A stretch of 64,000 bases of DNA from Phytoseiulus persimilis (lineage: Eukaryota; Arthropoda; Arachnida; Mesostigmata; Phytoseiidae), in assembly GCA_037576195.1 (NCBI GenBank), contig CM075102.1:41412745-41476744 (forward strand), read 5' to 3'. A model generated the notes under the pieces. It did not search any database and was not told the origin of the DNA. It saw only the letters and a program-made list of their open reading frames with translations. How positions within the stretch are numbered: the stretch's first letter is position 1; every line of letters starts with the position of its first letter. Of the stretch, positions 11,436-20,640 are shown in pieces. Position numbers and translations under genes: made by a program.

Positions 11436-13977
11436 TTATCTAACGATTTTGACATTCGAAGGCAAGAACTTCATGAATTCATCGTTTTCTATCGGATTGC
11501 CTGTGAGAATCAGAGTTTTCAACCGCGAACAGTGTCGGAGATGCGTAAGCATTCCGGACTTCAATTTGTTATTGCTCAAATCTAAGCTTTCTGTAACCGC
11601 CATCAAGTGACAGCTATGGAGTGAAGTCAGACCGAGCGAAGAAAGGCTGACTTCAGCCAAGTTGGGTCCTAGATTATCTTCGATCAAGAACTTCGATTTG
11701 AGATCGCTGTAATAATGCTTCCTGTACGGATCGACCTCTTCCAGTTTCTCCAAAGCCTCGTATTTCCTCATATGGCAAGAATCGGGTCTCATCTCGTTCA
11801 AAAGGATCACGGACGTCAACAACGGCCATTTGCTATCGGGTTCCATTTCGATTATTTGTTCCGTGGATTCCAGCTGCCAGCGAATATTCGCTAATCGCTC
11901 TGACAGTTTTTCGGGAGCTTCGGTGTCCACGTCGCATCTGTACTCCACGGACGACAACGAAAGCGCTTTTGAGTCGATGGAAATCGAGGGACATCCTTTC
12001 AGAGCTTCATTCTGGCAGGTCTGCAAAGGGTCGAAGCGTTGTCAACTGGTCTCGATTGAATCACAAGCCATTCCGATAGATAAAATAACTGAAGAGTCTC
12101 ACCCAAACCCACGCGGCTGGAAGTCCCCCGACCCTCTCCCAGTGGAGGTCTTCAGCGACGTTAACCCCCGGAATTTCGACGGACAGGGAACAGGATGTTG
12201 AAGCTTTATCGAAAACCGCCAGAACCGATCCCTCTGATGGATACCATTTGACGAGAATAGGGGTCCCTCTCGGTTCCGCTGAATATCAAAGTGAATGTGA
12301 CAAATCATTCCACCGAACAATGAGCTGAGAAACCTGGTGAAAATTTCGCTCAGGATCTTCACCTTTGCCCAACAGCCATCGATGATACATCCACACGGAT
12401 TGGTCCTGAGGATCGGTGAACGCGGCATTCAGCACGAGCTTGAACTCCTCTTGCAGCTGCTCTTCACCGATGGAAACGCCGTCCTTCCCCGGAGTTAGTT
12501 TCGGTAGCAGTTCCGATCGATAGTGCCAAGAGGAATAGTTCGAGAAGTTCGAATCGATCCGTTTCCTAGAGAATTTGAGCTCCTCTTCATCTGAGACGGA
12601 ATTCTTCGCGACGAGGAACCTACGGTAGTCCCAGCAGTGGACTGCGTCATCGGGGGAAATATATCGACCAGAGTCAGTCTCGATTCTCGTTTGCGGAAGG
12701 ATCGAAGGTTTATGAAATCAGGGACATCGATCGGCGTACACAATCCAAGGAGCTCATTCCCGCTGGCTGGAAAACTTACAGTTTCGATCGTCCTTCTCAA
12801 GGAACCGCTCGGAGAGCTCGAGTTCTTTCTTCCAGTCAGGTGAGTCCGGGAGATTCTCATTAGTCCAACCGCGATGGAACCACGAGCCATACGATTTTGG
12901 ATTCCTCATCAGGGTTTGTTGGGTCAGAAGTAGCTCGTCTTTCGTTCGGCTGTCAGTATTCACCCTGCGGAAAACAACATCAGTCAAAGATATGACGTTA
13001 GAGACTCCCGTAGGAACTCAGAAGAACTGGAAATCCCTGATGGATTCGATGCCCGTGTCGATGTTTTTGGATCGGCCGGAGCCAGAATTGTACTCACCCC
13101 TCAGCCTTCATCTTCAGAAAAATTTCTCTCCTGATGTTCCACAGAGTGGAATCGTCGGGATTGTTCATTAGGATCCCGGCGGTGTAGTTCAAGAGCTCGT
13201 CGTCCAGCTCTCCTGCTGATCTCTGCGAATAAGGGAAGGATTGTGCTCAGTTTTTTGTCAATGCAAGAGGCGTGGGCAGAAGAGACATCGACAAGCAATG
13301 AAAAAGATCGACACGAGGTTCATCATCACTCTTCGCTGGAAGTTCACGATATTTCGTTACCCCCGCTATATCTGCACGGATCGCCGCCGAATGGAGACGA
13401 AATTCACGGTTCTCGCTGCAAGCCATGACAGATCCCGTTTTCAACAGAACCAAGAACCATCGGATGGTGTGGCTCGGCAGGCGTCAGGTCTTCTCTGCTG
13501 AATATTCTTGTCTGAGAGAGCTCGATAATAATTGACCAACGGGGACCACTTTCGAGAAAAGAAGCATCATGTACGCCTCCATGCATCATGGAGACTTATA
13601 CAAGATTTGCTGCGAGATATAATTGACGTCATGCTCCTCGATACTCCCTCCATGACAAAATCCGAAGAATGAGAATGATCAACGAGAGAGAGCCATGAGA
13701 GCGTTCTTTTTCTCGAGTTCAAAATGCTTTCCATCAAAACTCTTCCGATTCCGTGGTTTTTGTATCGCGCGAGGTCTGCGGCTCGTTCCTCAATAACGGC
13801 CTCCAACGATAACTTGACGGCAGCGATGGAACTCTCGAGAAATCTTGCTCAGAATAAAGGGCATACCTTCCTGTAGATAAGTCCAGTTGCCGCGAGGTAG
13901 GCGGCTTTCTTCTTCTCTCGCTCCAGCCGTTTCTCCTCAGCCTGCTGGGCCGTCGTCTTCACTTTCACGCGGCCATG
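11436..13977 (-). CDS. RABGGTA: Rab geranylgeranyltransferase alpha subunit
   Basis: This subunit pairs with RabGGTB and, with Rab escort protein, attaches geranylgeranyl groups to Rab GTPases in the cytosol. The exons, in transcript order, are 13867-13977, 13098-13222, 12780-12964, 12363-12641, 12103-12278 and 11436-12020. All junctions have GT-AG signals and keep frame. The product is HGRVKVKTTAQQAEEKRLERE onward, about 486 aa plus the initiator Met. Prenyltransferase alpha repeats are clear (NPKSYGSWFHRGW, NFHCWDYRRF, NYSSWHYRSELLPKL, DQSVWMYHRWLLG), followed by a reduced middle domain and a short leucine-rich tail. The initiating Met should precede HGR but is not in that exon, because a stop lies just upstream in frame. 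It must be on a tiny upstream exon; an ATG directly followed by GT occurs at about 14403-14405 but is weak. The human protein is 567 aa, so this one is shorter, chiefly in the LRR region. Confidence 0.93.
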
Positions 13978-14183
13978 CTGGAAAGGGGGTCATCTCATTT
14001 GAATTCCATCCGAACATTCGTCATCAACCTCGCATGTTTGATTCGGAACAGTCGATAGAGATCAGTTATTCACTGAACGATCGCAGGACTCGAGGCAAGA
14101 TTTGTATTTCAGTCTCGAGTCGTGTAGCCGAATGGAATGAGGCAGGCCAACGATCCTATCTCAATATCTGACAGCGACTTTCT

Positions 14184-14270
14184 GGTGCGGAAATCCATTT
14201 TCGCCGCCCCGGTGCGGAAAATGAATTGCCGTACTGGGCCGGTACGGAAATTCAATTGCCGTACTCCGTA
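14184..14270 (+). repeat. Three-copy imperfect tandem repeat of about 30 bp
   Basis: Units start at 14184 (27 bp), 14211 (30 bp) and 14241 (30 bp). Each opens GGTGCGGAAA or GGTACGGAAA and continues with a variant of ATTGCCGTACTG. The last two are the most alike. It lies upstream of RabGGTA and about 390 bp from the LTR, and its function is unknown. Confidence 0.75.
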
Positions 14271-14656
14271 CTACGGAATATGATGTCTAGGCCACCACTG
14301 ACAGTTTAGCAGTGAAGCCGGTATTGCGCAGTGCGTCTTCTGACGAAACTCGGCAACAGCTCGATGGATACAACGTTCACCACATGTTGAGCTTTAGCGT
14401 ACCATTATGAGGTCTTCGACTGAGGTTTCTCGAGGAATGCACGCGAACTGACTCAAATGAGGGTTGAAGTTTTCTTCGGAGGCGGCGTTCGACGGTTTCC
14501 GATCCACTGGCGACAGCTGACGATAGTTCTCCCCAGAAACGCCCTAAAAAGCTTCGTAGTGTCGGTTTCACGTGGCCCTCTCCGGGGTGGGTTTCACGCG
14601 GGCTGGATGAGTGCCCGTTACGGGATGTACATGTGAGAAACTGCGATGATCGTATA

Positions 14657-14660
14657 CAAG
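14657..14660. repeat. Target-site duplication, left copy (CAAG)
   Basis: CAAG lies immediately outside the left LTR and is repeated immediately outside the right LTR at 20164-20167. A 4-bp duplication fits integrases of many Ty3/gypsy elements. It shows that the whole element inserted as one unit. Confidence 0.85.
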
Positions 14661-14886
14661 TGTTGTGAACTCTGCGATGCCCGAACTCTCCACGGAAAAC
14701 AACTTCAATCGGGAACCCTCTTCTTTATTCTCGCTCGGATTCGCGGCGCAACGACCGCTCTCACGCGCTGCCGCGCGGGTCTAGCTTGCTGTATATATCC
14801 TCCTCTCTGCTATGTGCACAATTTAACAGTGGACGTCTCCACGAGTCTCGAGGCGCGGCGTTCTACGATACCTAATGTTCCCTACA
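14661..14886 (-). repeat. 3' LTR (226 bp)
   Basis: Read in the element's sense, it starts TGTAGGGAAC and ends CACAACA. A TATATA box lies at about 14792-14798 and an AATAAA signal at about 14724-14729, giving an ordinary U3-R-U5 arrangement. It matches the 5' LTR over all 226 bp by eye. Its promoter faces RabGGTA, which is on the same strand about 0.7 kb downstream. Confidence 0.95.
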
Positions 14887-14903
14887 GTCGGCCATACTGA
14901 CAA

Positions 14904-14919
14904 GCGACGTCCTCGTCGC
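14904..14919 (-). other. Small hairpin near the expected polypurine-tract site
   Basis: In the element's sense this reads GCGACG-AGGA-CGTCGC, a perfect six-base-pair stem with a four-base loop, 17 nt before the 3' LTR. The usual purine run directly against the LTR is missing. The link to plus-strand priming is only conjecture. Confidence 0.5.
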
Positions 14920-15000
14920 AGCTGTTCGAATTAAGTTAATTTGATTGAAATTTCCACAACTACATGAGATTTTTCTATTAATTTTGTTTTAAAAGTCTCT

Positions 15001-18000
15001 TTACAATTCGCTTGGGTCGAACATTACTCTCGGTTTCGGTGTTCTTCCCGTCCTTCGTGGTGTTGGCGTACGCTGAACCTGTTCCTTTGGTTGGCTTCGG
15101 TGCGCAAATTTTCTCCGGTTTTGCTGTTTGACATTCATTTCGGAGCTGGGCTGTTGTTCGGTCGGTGGCGGCTCCATGCTTGAGCCCTCGGAGTCCTCTG
15201 AACTTGATTCTGGAACGACATTCGTTATCACACAACCCCCCGCCCCCATGAGATTTGTATCGTTTTCCCCCGCCTTCTCAAGCTCGCTCTCGCTGTTACC
15301 GTTTGCTTTGTTGGTGCCTGTTCCGTGGCCGTAGAGACGAAGTTGGCTGACATGTGCGGTGGTCGCGTATGGGTCTTCGTCATTCAATGATACGACTGCA
15401 TACGTATCGTGTTTGAGTTCTCTCGTTACCATGAGCGGACCTCGAAACAAGGGGTCCAACTTGCGTGATGTTCCGTCGGCTTTTCGCGCAGGGGCGCAGA
15501 ACCACACGATGTCTCCTGTTCGGAAGTGGTCGGCTGCAACATGTCGTTTGTCGTAGTACTTCTTGGCTTCCTGGAACGCCCGTTTTAGTTTTTTCTTGGC
15601 AGCTTCTCGGAGCTCTCTTGGGTCTTCGGTTCCAAGAATCGACGGGTGTGGAATGGAGTTCAACAAGCGATCATGGGTTTCCGGATTGAATCCGCATAGC
15701 ATTCTTATAGGTGTTTCTCCCGTCGCGCGGTTGACAGAGGTGTTTAGAAGCAGCTGAACCTTTTTGATGAGGCGATCCCACGTGCCTGCTCTTCCGCCGT
15801 GGAGCAACTTCGCGAGCAGCGGTGTTATTACGCCGTTTGCTCTCTCGACCTGTCCGTTTCCGGCCGGCCGGCGAGGGCAGTTTAGATGAGCTTTCACGTT
15901 GAGTTTCATCAAGAATTGTCGGAATTCTTTGCTAGTGAAGGCAGACCCGCGATCCGACGTGATTCTCGACGGGACTCCCCAATCGGACATGAATTTTTCA
16001 AGCGCAGCGATGGACTCCTTTGAAGACGTGTTCTTCACCGCCTCGATGTACGTGAACTTTGTCAATCGGTCGACGATCACGAGCGCATGTGTATTTTTTG
16101 CGAAGGTCGTGGGGTAGGGTCCCACGTGATCAATGTGTACCCATTCGAATGGGCGATCTGGAATCGGGATTTCCTGAAGAAATCCAGGCTGTTTGCCACT
16201 GTTGCGTCGGTGCGCTAGGCAAGGTATGCAGTGAGCGATGTGATTTCTGATGTAGCGATTCATCTTGGGGAACCAACATGTGCGTGTGATGATTTCTTTG
16301 GTTCTTGCTCTCCCGAAATGGCCTTGTAGGTCGTGGGCGCGTATGACAATCGCCTTGCGCTGGCTATCCGGAACAAAAAACAGGCTTCGGTCGCCGTGCT
16401 TCCTATAAACGCAGCCCCCGCAAATTTCGAAGTCCCTCACGGCGTTTTTCTCCCAAGCCGTTCGTTCGCTCTCTGGCTTCCTCAGAATCGCAATCTTCTC
16501 TCTGATCCCGCTGTTTCCTGCCTGTACTGCACGGACTTCGTCGGTGAAGGTCAGCGGTTTGAGTTCGGATGAAATGTAGGAGCTCACGGGGGCTCCGGCC
16601 ACCCATTCGTCCAGCAGATTCTCTTCTGACTTGGAAGAGAACTCTTGGGTTTGGCCACAATAGATTCGCTCTACAAGCGACGATGGGTCGTCCACCGGAT
16701 TTCTTGATAGCGCGTCCACATGAGCCATACGCGTTCCGGATCGGTGTTCAACGGTGAAGCGGAACTCCTGTATCATCGCACACCATCGTGCCAGTTGGGG
16801 GTTTCGTGTTGTCTGTGAGTTAACACTCAACAGTGCCTGACAATCTGTAACGAGTTTAAAGTGATGGCCTATGAGGAAGGGTCGAAACTTTTCCAGAGAA
16901 TAGGTGATTGCCAGAAGCTCGAGCCGTGACGAGTGATATGAAGATTCAGCGGAACTGCATTTGCGCGACGTGCAGCGTACAAGCTGCAGTTTGTGGTCCT
17001 TGTCTTCTTGGAAGAGCATGCCTGCGAGTCCTATAGCCGAGGCGTCCGTGTGCAGCTCGGTTGGGCGCTCCGGGTCAAACAGTCTCAGAATTGGTGGCCC
17101 CTTCATGGCCGTCTTTAATTTTTCGAATGCGCTCTGATGAGCGTTGCCCCATGCGAATTGGGTCTTGGTTGACGTGAGCGCACTTAGCGGTGCCGCGACG
17201 AACGCGTAGCGCGGAATGAACCGTCGGAAGAATCCACTCAGCCCGAGGAACTGTCGGACCTGGGTCGCGTTCGTCGGAGTCGGGAACTCCCTTATCGCTT
17301 GTAATTTGTCCTCCGTCGGAATTACTGTACCCTCTTTGATCACGAGCCCCATGAATACAACTTCCTGGAAGCCGAATCGACATTTTGAGGGGTTCAAGGT
17401 TAGTTTCGCTTGACGAAGACTCAGGAATGCCTCTCGGAGCGTAACCATCATATGTTCGAAGCTTTTCCCGTTGATCAACACGTCATCGAAGAAGTGAAAA
17501 CAGCGCTTCTCCCTTTTCAGCGTTCCAAGTACCAGCGAGACAAGGTGATTGAAGATGGCGGGTCCATTCTTCCATCCGAAGGGCATACGGTTGAATTCAC
17601 CGCTAGAATCTGGGGTCGTGAAGGCTGTATAGGGCCGGGAGGCCTCTGCGAGAGGGATCTGGAGGAATCCCTGTTTGAAGTCTAGCTGCGCAAACCAGCG
17701 AGCGGCTGACATGTCCATTAGTTCATCCTCCAAGTTCGGAATGGGCCAATGCAGGTCGAGCGAACTATCGTTGAGGCGGCGTACATCGATTACTACTCTC
17801 TTATTCGGGGGCTTACCGGGATTCAGACGTGTGACGACGAACGCCGGGCTGGCGTAAGGACTTCTCGTGTCCGATGCAATTCCAGCACTCTTCCACTCCT
17901 GAACCTGATTTTCCATGAAGGCTCGGTCTTCGGGCGCGAGGCGATAAGGCCTAGCTCGACCCGGCAGTCGGTCAGGCTTCAGTAGGATTTCCGCCTCGAC

Positions 18001-19854
18001 GAGATCGGTACAGCCCAGCTCCTGCAGGTCGAACGCGAACACGTCGGAGAACTCGTTAACCAGACTAAGGACCTCGGATTTTTGACGTTCTGATAATAAT
18101 GGTCCCAGATTGATCTCCTCCATTGAAATAGGCCTCCTACATCCTATGTCACCTCTATAAGATTCTATGCCCCCTGGCGGGGCGCCTGGGTCGCCGGCCG
18201 AGGAGCCCGTCGTTTGCTCGACCGCACTGAACTCCTCCTCCGGCAACACTCTGCATTTCGCCAAAAACTCGCCGGCTCGAAGCATCATGTTCCCCGCGCT
18301 CCGGTTTTCTATGGGCAACTGGATCATTCCATCAGCATCGCTATGATACACGAAATCACGATCTGGAGCGCGAACAACGATTGCCGAAACCGGCCTGGTC
18401 TTAGCCTCGACCATTGCGGCCATACCCGGCCGAATCTCAACGTCGTCGGTCACGCACGGTCGGACAGTGTCCGCGCGTCGTATTTTTTCCAGGGTAGATT
18501 TGGGCGGACCAACAAAGAACTCCGCATCCATCCTCAACAACGTCAGGTGTGGCAGATCCAGGAAGGTTCGCCCGACACACAAGTCCTCCGGGATCGCGTG
18601 ATCCGGCACCACCAGAGCCTCGATGTCTGACGCAACTCCTTCGTCCACCTGCAAAGATCCGAAAACGACTCTCCCGAGGGTGTGAGTGGCCGGCGTAGAT
18701 ACGTCACCTGTGCCGTATATGGGAGTCGATTCCAAAATAACTCGAATGTTCATATCATTTATTCTGCTGGCTCTCACGAGAACCGCCGAACAGCCGGTGT
18801 CCATAAGTCCCTGAATTCTGAACTCACCGTTTACGACGCATTCCTTCAAATATTTGTCGACCGAGGGCGACCCGCTTGCACTCGTCGTATAATTTTCGCC
18901 TCTTCGTTCTCGGTAAGCATTCCCCTCTGGGCAATCGCGGATATAGTGTCCCGTTCGACCACAACGCCAACACTCTCTGGTGGGCATTGCCGGCGATTCC
19001 CGGTCTCTCCTCGCAGGCAAGGCGCGCTCCACGACCCCGCCGGCCCGGGTCGGCGGCAGTGTGGACGGATGACGATTTTCCCCCGCCGAAGGCCGTGATT
19101 CCGAAGCCCCCACAGGCAACGGCGGCCTCGGATCGGAAGCCAAACCGCGCGCGAAACCTCTTGAAGGGCTCTGAAGAATAGGATATCGCTCACGACTCCG
19201 GTTAAATCTCGGAGGCTCACCTGGCCGCGACGCCTCCCACAACTCCCCCGGCGGTCTCTCCGGATCCAAGCCGATCATGCGGGCGGCACGACTGATATCC
19301 GCAACAAGGGCCACGGGCGTCGCGGACGGATGGTGCGAAATTGCCAACTTCACTGGCGTGAAGACCTGGTGCAATCCCTGTACGATATGGTCGATGGCCT
19401 CCTCAAACTCTATTCCGGCAGCCTGTGCCATGCTCGCCTTTTCAAAGACGTACTCCTCCACCGGCGCATCCGCCGACTGGACATAGCTAAAAAACCCCGA
19501 CGTAGAACACCCCGGGCGCACGAAGGCCGTCACGAAACGCGCGACGAAGGAATCCTTATCCCCTCCCTCCGCAGTATCCTCAAATGTAGAGAAGGGGCGG
19601 TTTGCGTCCTCCAAATGATACCACGTTGCAGCTCGACCCTCGAGCTGCGCGCTCGCCAAAGATAGGGCTCCGTCCACGCTAAGCCTAGCGCTTGAAACCT
19701 CGCACTTGATCTGCAGTAGCCACTTCCTCGCCGTGACGCCCTTCGCGACTCCATTGTAAACGCTCAGCCTCGGTCCCCTACGGGGCGCGGTCGACATATT
19801 TCTGATCAGTTCTGTCAACTGAGCGGTCAACTCTGCCAGGCCTCGGTCCGCCAT
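15001..19854 (-). CDS. Retrotransposon Gag-Pol polyprotein
   Basis: A single 1617-codon ORF encodes capsid-like Gag and Pol without a frameshift or stop between them. Visible parts, in order: a Gag region (1 to about 280), one CCHC zinc knuckle at residues 295-308 (CWRCGRTGHYIRDC), an aspartic protease motif MDTGCSAVLV with the catalytic Asp-Thr-Gly at 352-354, reverse transcriptase with first Asp in QLDFKQG (D725) and active-site FFDD (788-791) where YxDD is usual, then RNase H, then integrase with an HHCC zinc domain (ending HCIPCLAH) and a D,D,E core (HIDHVGPY, TSDRGSAF, NGQVERANG). All core motifs are intact, so the enzyme set may be active. The start ATG lies 83 nt from the 5' LTR. The fused Gag-Pol frame implies that Gag excess, if needed, is set after translation. 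Confidence 0.95.
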   Translation of the reverse strand: MADRGLAELTAQLTELIRNMSTAPRRGPRLSVYNGVAKGVTARKWLLQIKCEVSSARLSVDGALSLASAQLEGRAATWYHLEDANRPFSTFEDTAEGGDKDSFVARFVTAFVRPGCSTSGFFSYVQSADAPVEEYVFEKASMAQAAGIEFEEAIDHIVQGLHQVFTPVKLAISHHPSATPVALVADISRAARMIGLDPERPPGELWEASRPGEPPRFNRSRERYPILQSPSRGFARGLASDPRPPLPVGASESRPSAGENRHPSTLPPTRAGGVVERALPARRDRESPAMPTRECWRCGRTGHYIRDCPEGNAYRERRGENYTTSASGSPSVDKYLKECVVNGEFRIQGLMDTGCSAVLVRASRINDMNIRVILESTPIYGTGDVSTPATHTLGRVVFGSLQVDEGVASDIEALVVPDHAIPEDLCVGRTFLDLPHLTLLRMDAEFFVGPPKSTLEKIRRADTVRPCVTDDVEIRPGMAAMVEAKTRPVSAIVVRAPDRDFVYHSDADGMIQLPIENRSAGNMMLRAGEFLAKCRVLPEEEFSAVEQTTGSSAGDPGAPPGGIESYRGDIGCRRPISMEEINLGPLLSERQKSEVLSLVNEFSDVFAFDLQELGCTDLVEAEILLKPDRLPGRARPYRLAPEDRAFMENQVQEWKSAGIASDTRSPYASPAFVVTRLNPGKPPNKRVVIDVRRLNDSSLDLHWPIPNLEDELMDMSAARWFAQLDFKQGFLQIPLAEASRPYTAFTTPDSSGEFNRMPFGWKNGPAIFNHLVSLVLGTLKREKRCFHFFDDVLINGKSFEHMMVTLREAFLSLRQAKLTLNPSKCRFGFQEVVFMGLVIKEGTVIPTEDKLQAIREFPTPTNATQVRQFLGLSGFFRRFIPRYAFVAAPLSALTSTKTQFAWGNAHQSAFEKLKTAMKGPPILRLFDPERPTELHTDASAIGLAGMLFQEDKDHKLQLVRCTSRKCSSAESSYHSSRLELLAITYSLEKFRPFLIGHHFKLVTDCQALLSVNSQTTRNPQLARWCAMIQEFRFTVEHRSGTRMAHVDALSRNPVDDPSSLVERIYCGQTQEFSSKSEENLLDEWVAGAPVSSYISSELKPLTFTDEVRAVQAGNSGIREKIAILRKPESERTAWEKNAVRDFEICGGCVYRKHGDRSLFFVPDSQRKAIVIRAHDLQGHFGRARTKEIITRTCWFPKMNRYIRNHIAHCIPCLAHRRNSGKQPGFLQEIPIPDRPFEWVHIDHVGPYPTTFAKNTHALVIVDRLTKFTYIEAVKNTSSKESIAALEKFMSDWGVPSRITSDRGSAFTSKEFRQFLMKLNVKAHLNCPRRPAGNGQVERANGVITPLLAKLLHGGRAGTWDRLIKKVQLLLNTSVNRATGETPIRMLCGFNPETHDRLLNSIPHPSILGTEDPRELREAAKKKLKRAFQEAKKYYDKRHVAADHFRTGDIVWFCAPARKADGTSRKLDPLFRGPLMVTRELKHDTYAVVSLNDEDPYATTAHVSQLRLYGHGTGTNKANGNSESELEKAGENDTNLMGAGGCVITNVVPESSSEDSEGSSMEPPPTEQQPSSEMNVKQQNRRKFAHRSQPKEQVQRTPTPRRTGRTPKPRVMFDPSEL

Positions 19855-19921
19855 CTCCGAAAATACGTGAGCCGGCGCACAAGCCCACCAATCTCCAACT
19901 CACCCTGCGTGTAGGCGGCGT

Positions 19922-19935
19922 AATCCCACTTCTGA
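19922..19935 (-). other. Primer-binding site complementary to tRNA-Leu
   Basis: In element sense the 14 nt TCAGAAGTGGGATT follow the 5' LTR after a 2-nt gap (GC). They are exactly complementary to 11115-11128 of the tRNA-Leu(CAG) gene in this window. The match begins two encoded nucleotides plus CCA inside the mature tRNA 3' end, so the usual leading TGG is absent. Some insect gypsy-type elements also use primers without CCA pairing. mdg3/micropia-type elements are, to my memory, leucine-primed. Confidence 0.8.
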
Positions 19936-19937
19936 GC

Positions 19938-20163
19938 TGTTGTGAACTCTGCGATGCCCGAACTCTCCACGGAAAACAACTTCAATCGGGAACCCTCTTC
20001 TTTATTCTCGCTCGGATTCGCGGCGCAACGACCGCTCTCACGCGCTGCCGCGCGGGTCTAGCTTGCTGTATATATCCTCCTCTCTGCTATGTGCACAATT
20101 TAACAGTGGACGTCTCCACGAGTCTCGAGGCGCGGCGTTCTACGATACCTAATGTTCCCTACA
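19938..20163 (-). repeat. 5' LTR (226 bp) with promoter and poly(A) signal
   Basis: It is identical by eye to the LTR at 14661-14886. In element sense it has TATATA at 20069-20075 (plus-strand coordinates), followed about 65 nt later by AATAAA at 20001-20006. The 4-bp duplication CAAG follows at 20164-20167. Confidence 0.95.
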
Positions 20164-20261
20164 CAAGCACTCCGCCTTATTATGAAGAGCGAAGGAAGAA
20201 CATGAAAGGGAGGATACCAACGAATACCACATTCACATAGTCGTGTTCGAGATGGATGTAT

Positions 20262-20640
20262 CACTGTTAGCCACCATCAAACAAATATTCCGCAGCGGGC
20301 GACACTTCTTAGAGGGTGGCACTTTCGGGGACGGGCTAAAAAGGATCTGAAATGTCTTCCTGAGCGAGATTCCTCGAGACCCCCGGAACACATCAGTACA
20401 GAAGGTTTGCGACTTTTCACTCCTGGCCGTGATCCACAGCGCGCTCGCGTATTTCCGCGACCGCGCAAAAGCGAATCTGTTGAGGTCGCTGGAGAGGCTT
20501 GGGCTGCGTTTTCGAGCGCTCAAACTCGCCCATTCTCGATCCAACCAGCCATCCCGACGTGGCTTAAGAAATCCTCTATGGCCCGCTAGGAGCCGCCGTG
20601 ACCGCATTTGGGCCACATGGCTCCAGGTTGAGAATCACTG
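20262..20640 (-). mobile_element. Possible relic of a hAT-type DNA transposon
   Basis: The sequence at 20623-20640, read on the minus strand, is CAGTGATTCTCAACCTGG, very like the terminal repeat of Charlie-type hAT elements. A degraded counterpart (CACTGTTAGCCACC) may sit at about 20262. The 8-bp flanks do not match, so a target duplication is not preserved. A 127-codon minus-strand frame inside (20233-20616) has no recognisable transposase domain. If real, this is an old non-autonomous or truncated copy. Confidence 0.3.

Larger units (their letters stand above)
13978..14660. other. RabGGTA 5' flank, between the gene and the LTR element
   Basis: This stretch should hold the RabGGTA promoter and the missing first exon. 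It contains a three-copy tandem repeat at 14184-14270. No other gene is visible. The retrotransposon's downstream LTR abuts its right end. Confidence 0.4.
14661..20163 (-). mobile_element. Complete Ty3/gypsy-type LTR retrotransposon
   Basis: The 5503-bp element is transcribed on the minus strand. It has TG...CA LTRs at 14661-14886 and 19938-20163, a CAAG target duplication, a tRNA-Leu primer-binding site next to the 5' LTR and one long gag-pol ORF. The order protease, reverse transcriptase, RNase H, integrase places it in Ty3/gypsy (Metaviridae), not copia. There is no envelope ORF. The LTRs are identical as far as I can read and the ORF is uninterrupted, so insertion looks recent and the copy may be autonomous. 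The polypurine tract expected just before the 3' LTR is not evident. Confidence 0.95.
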
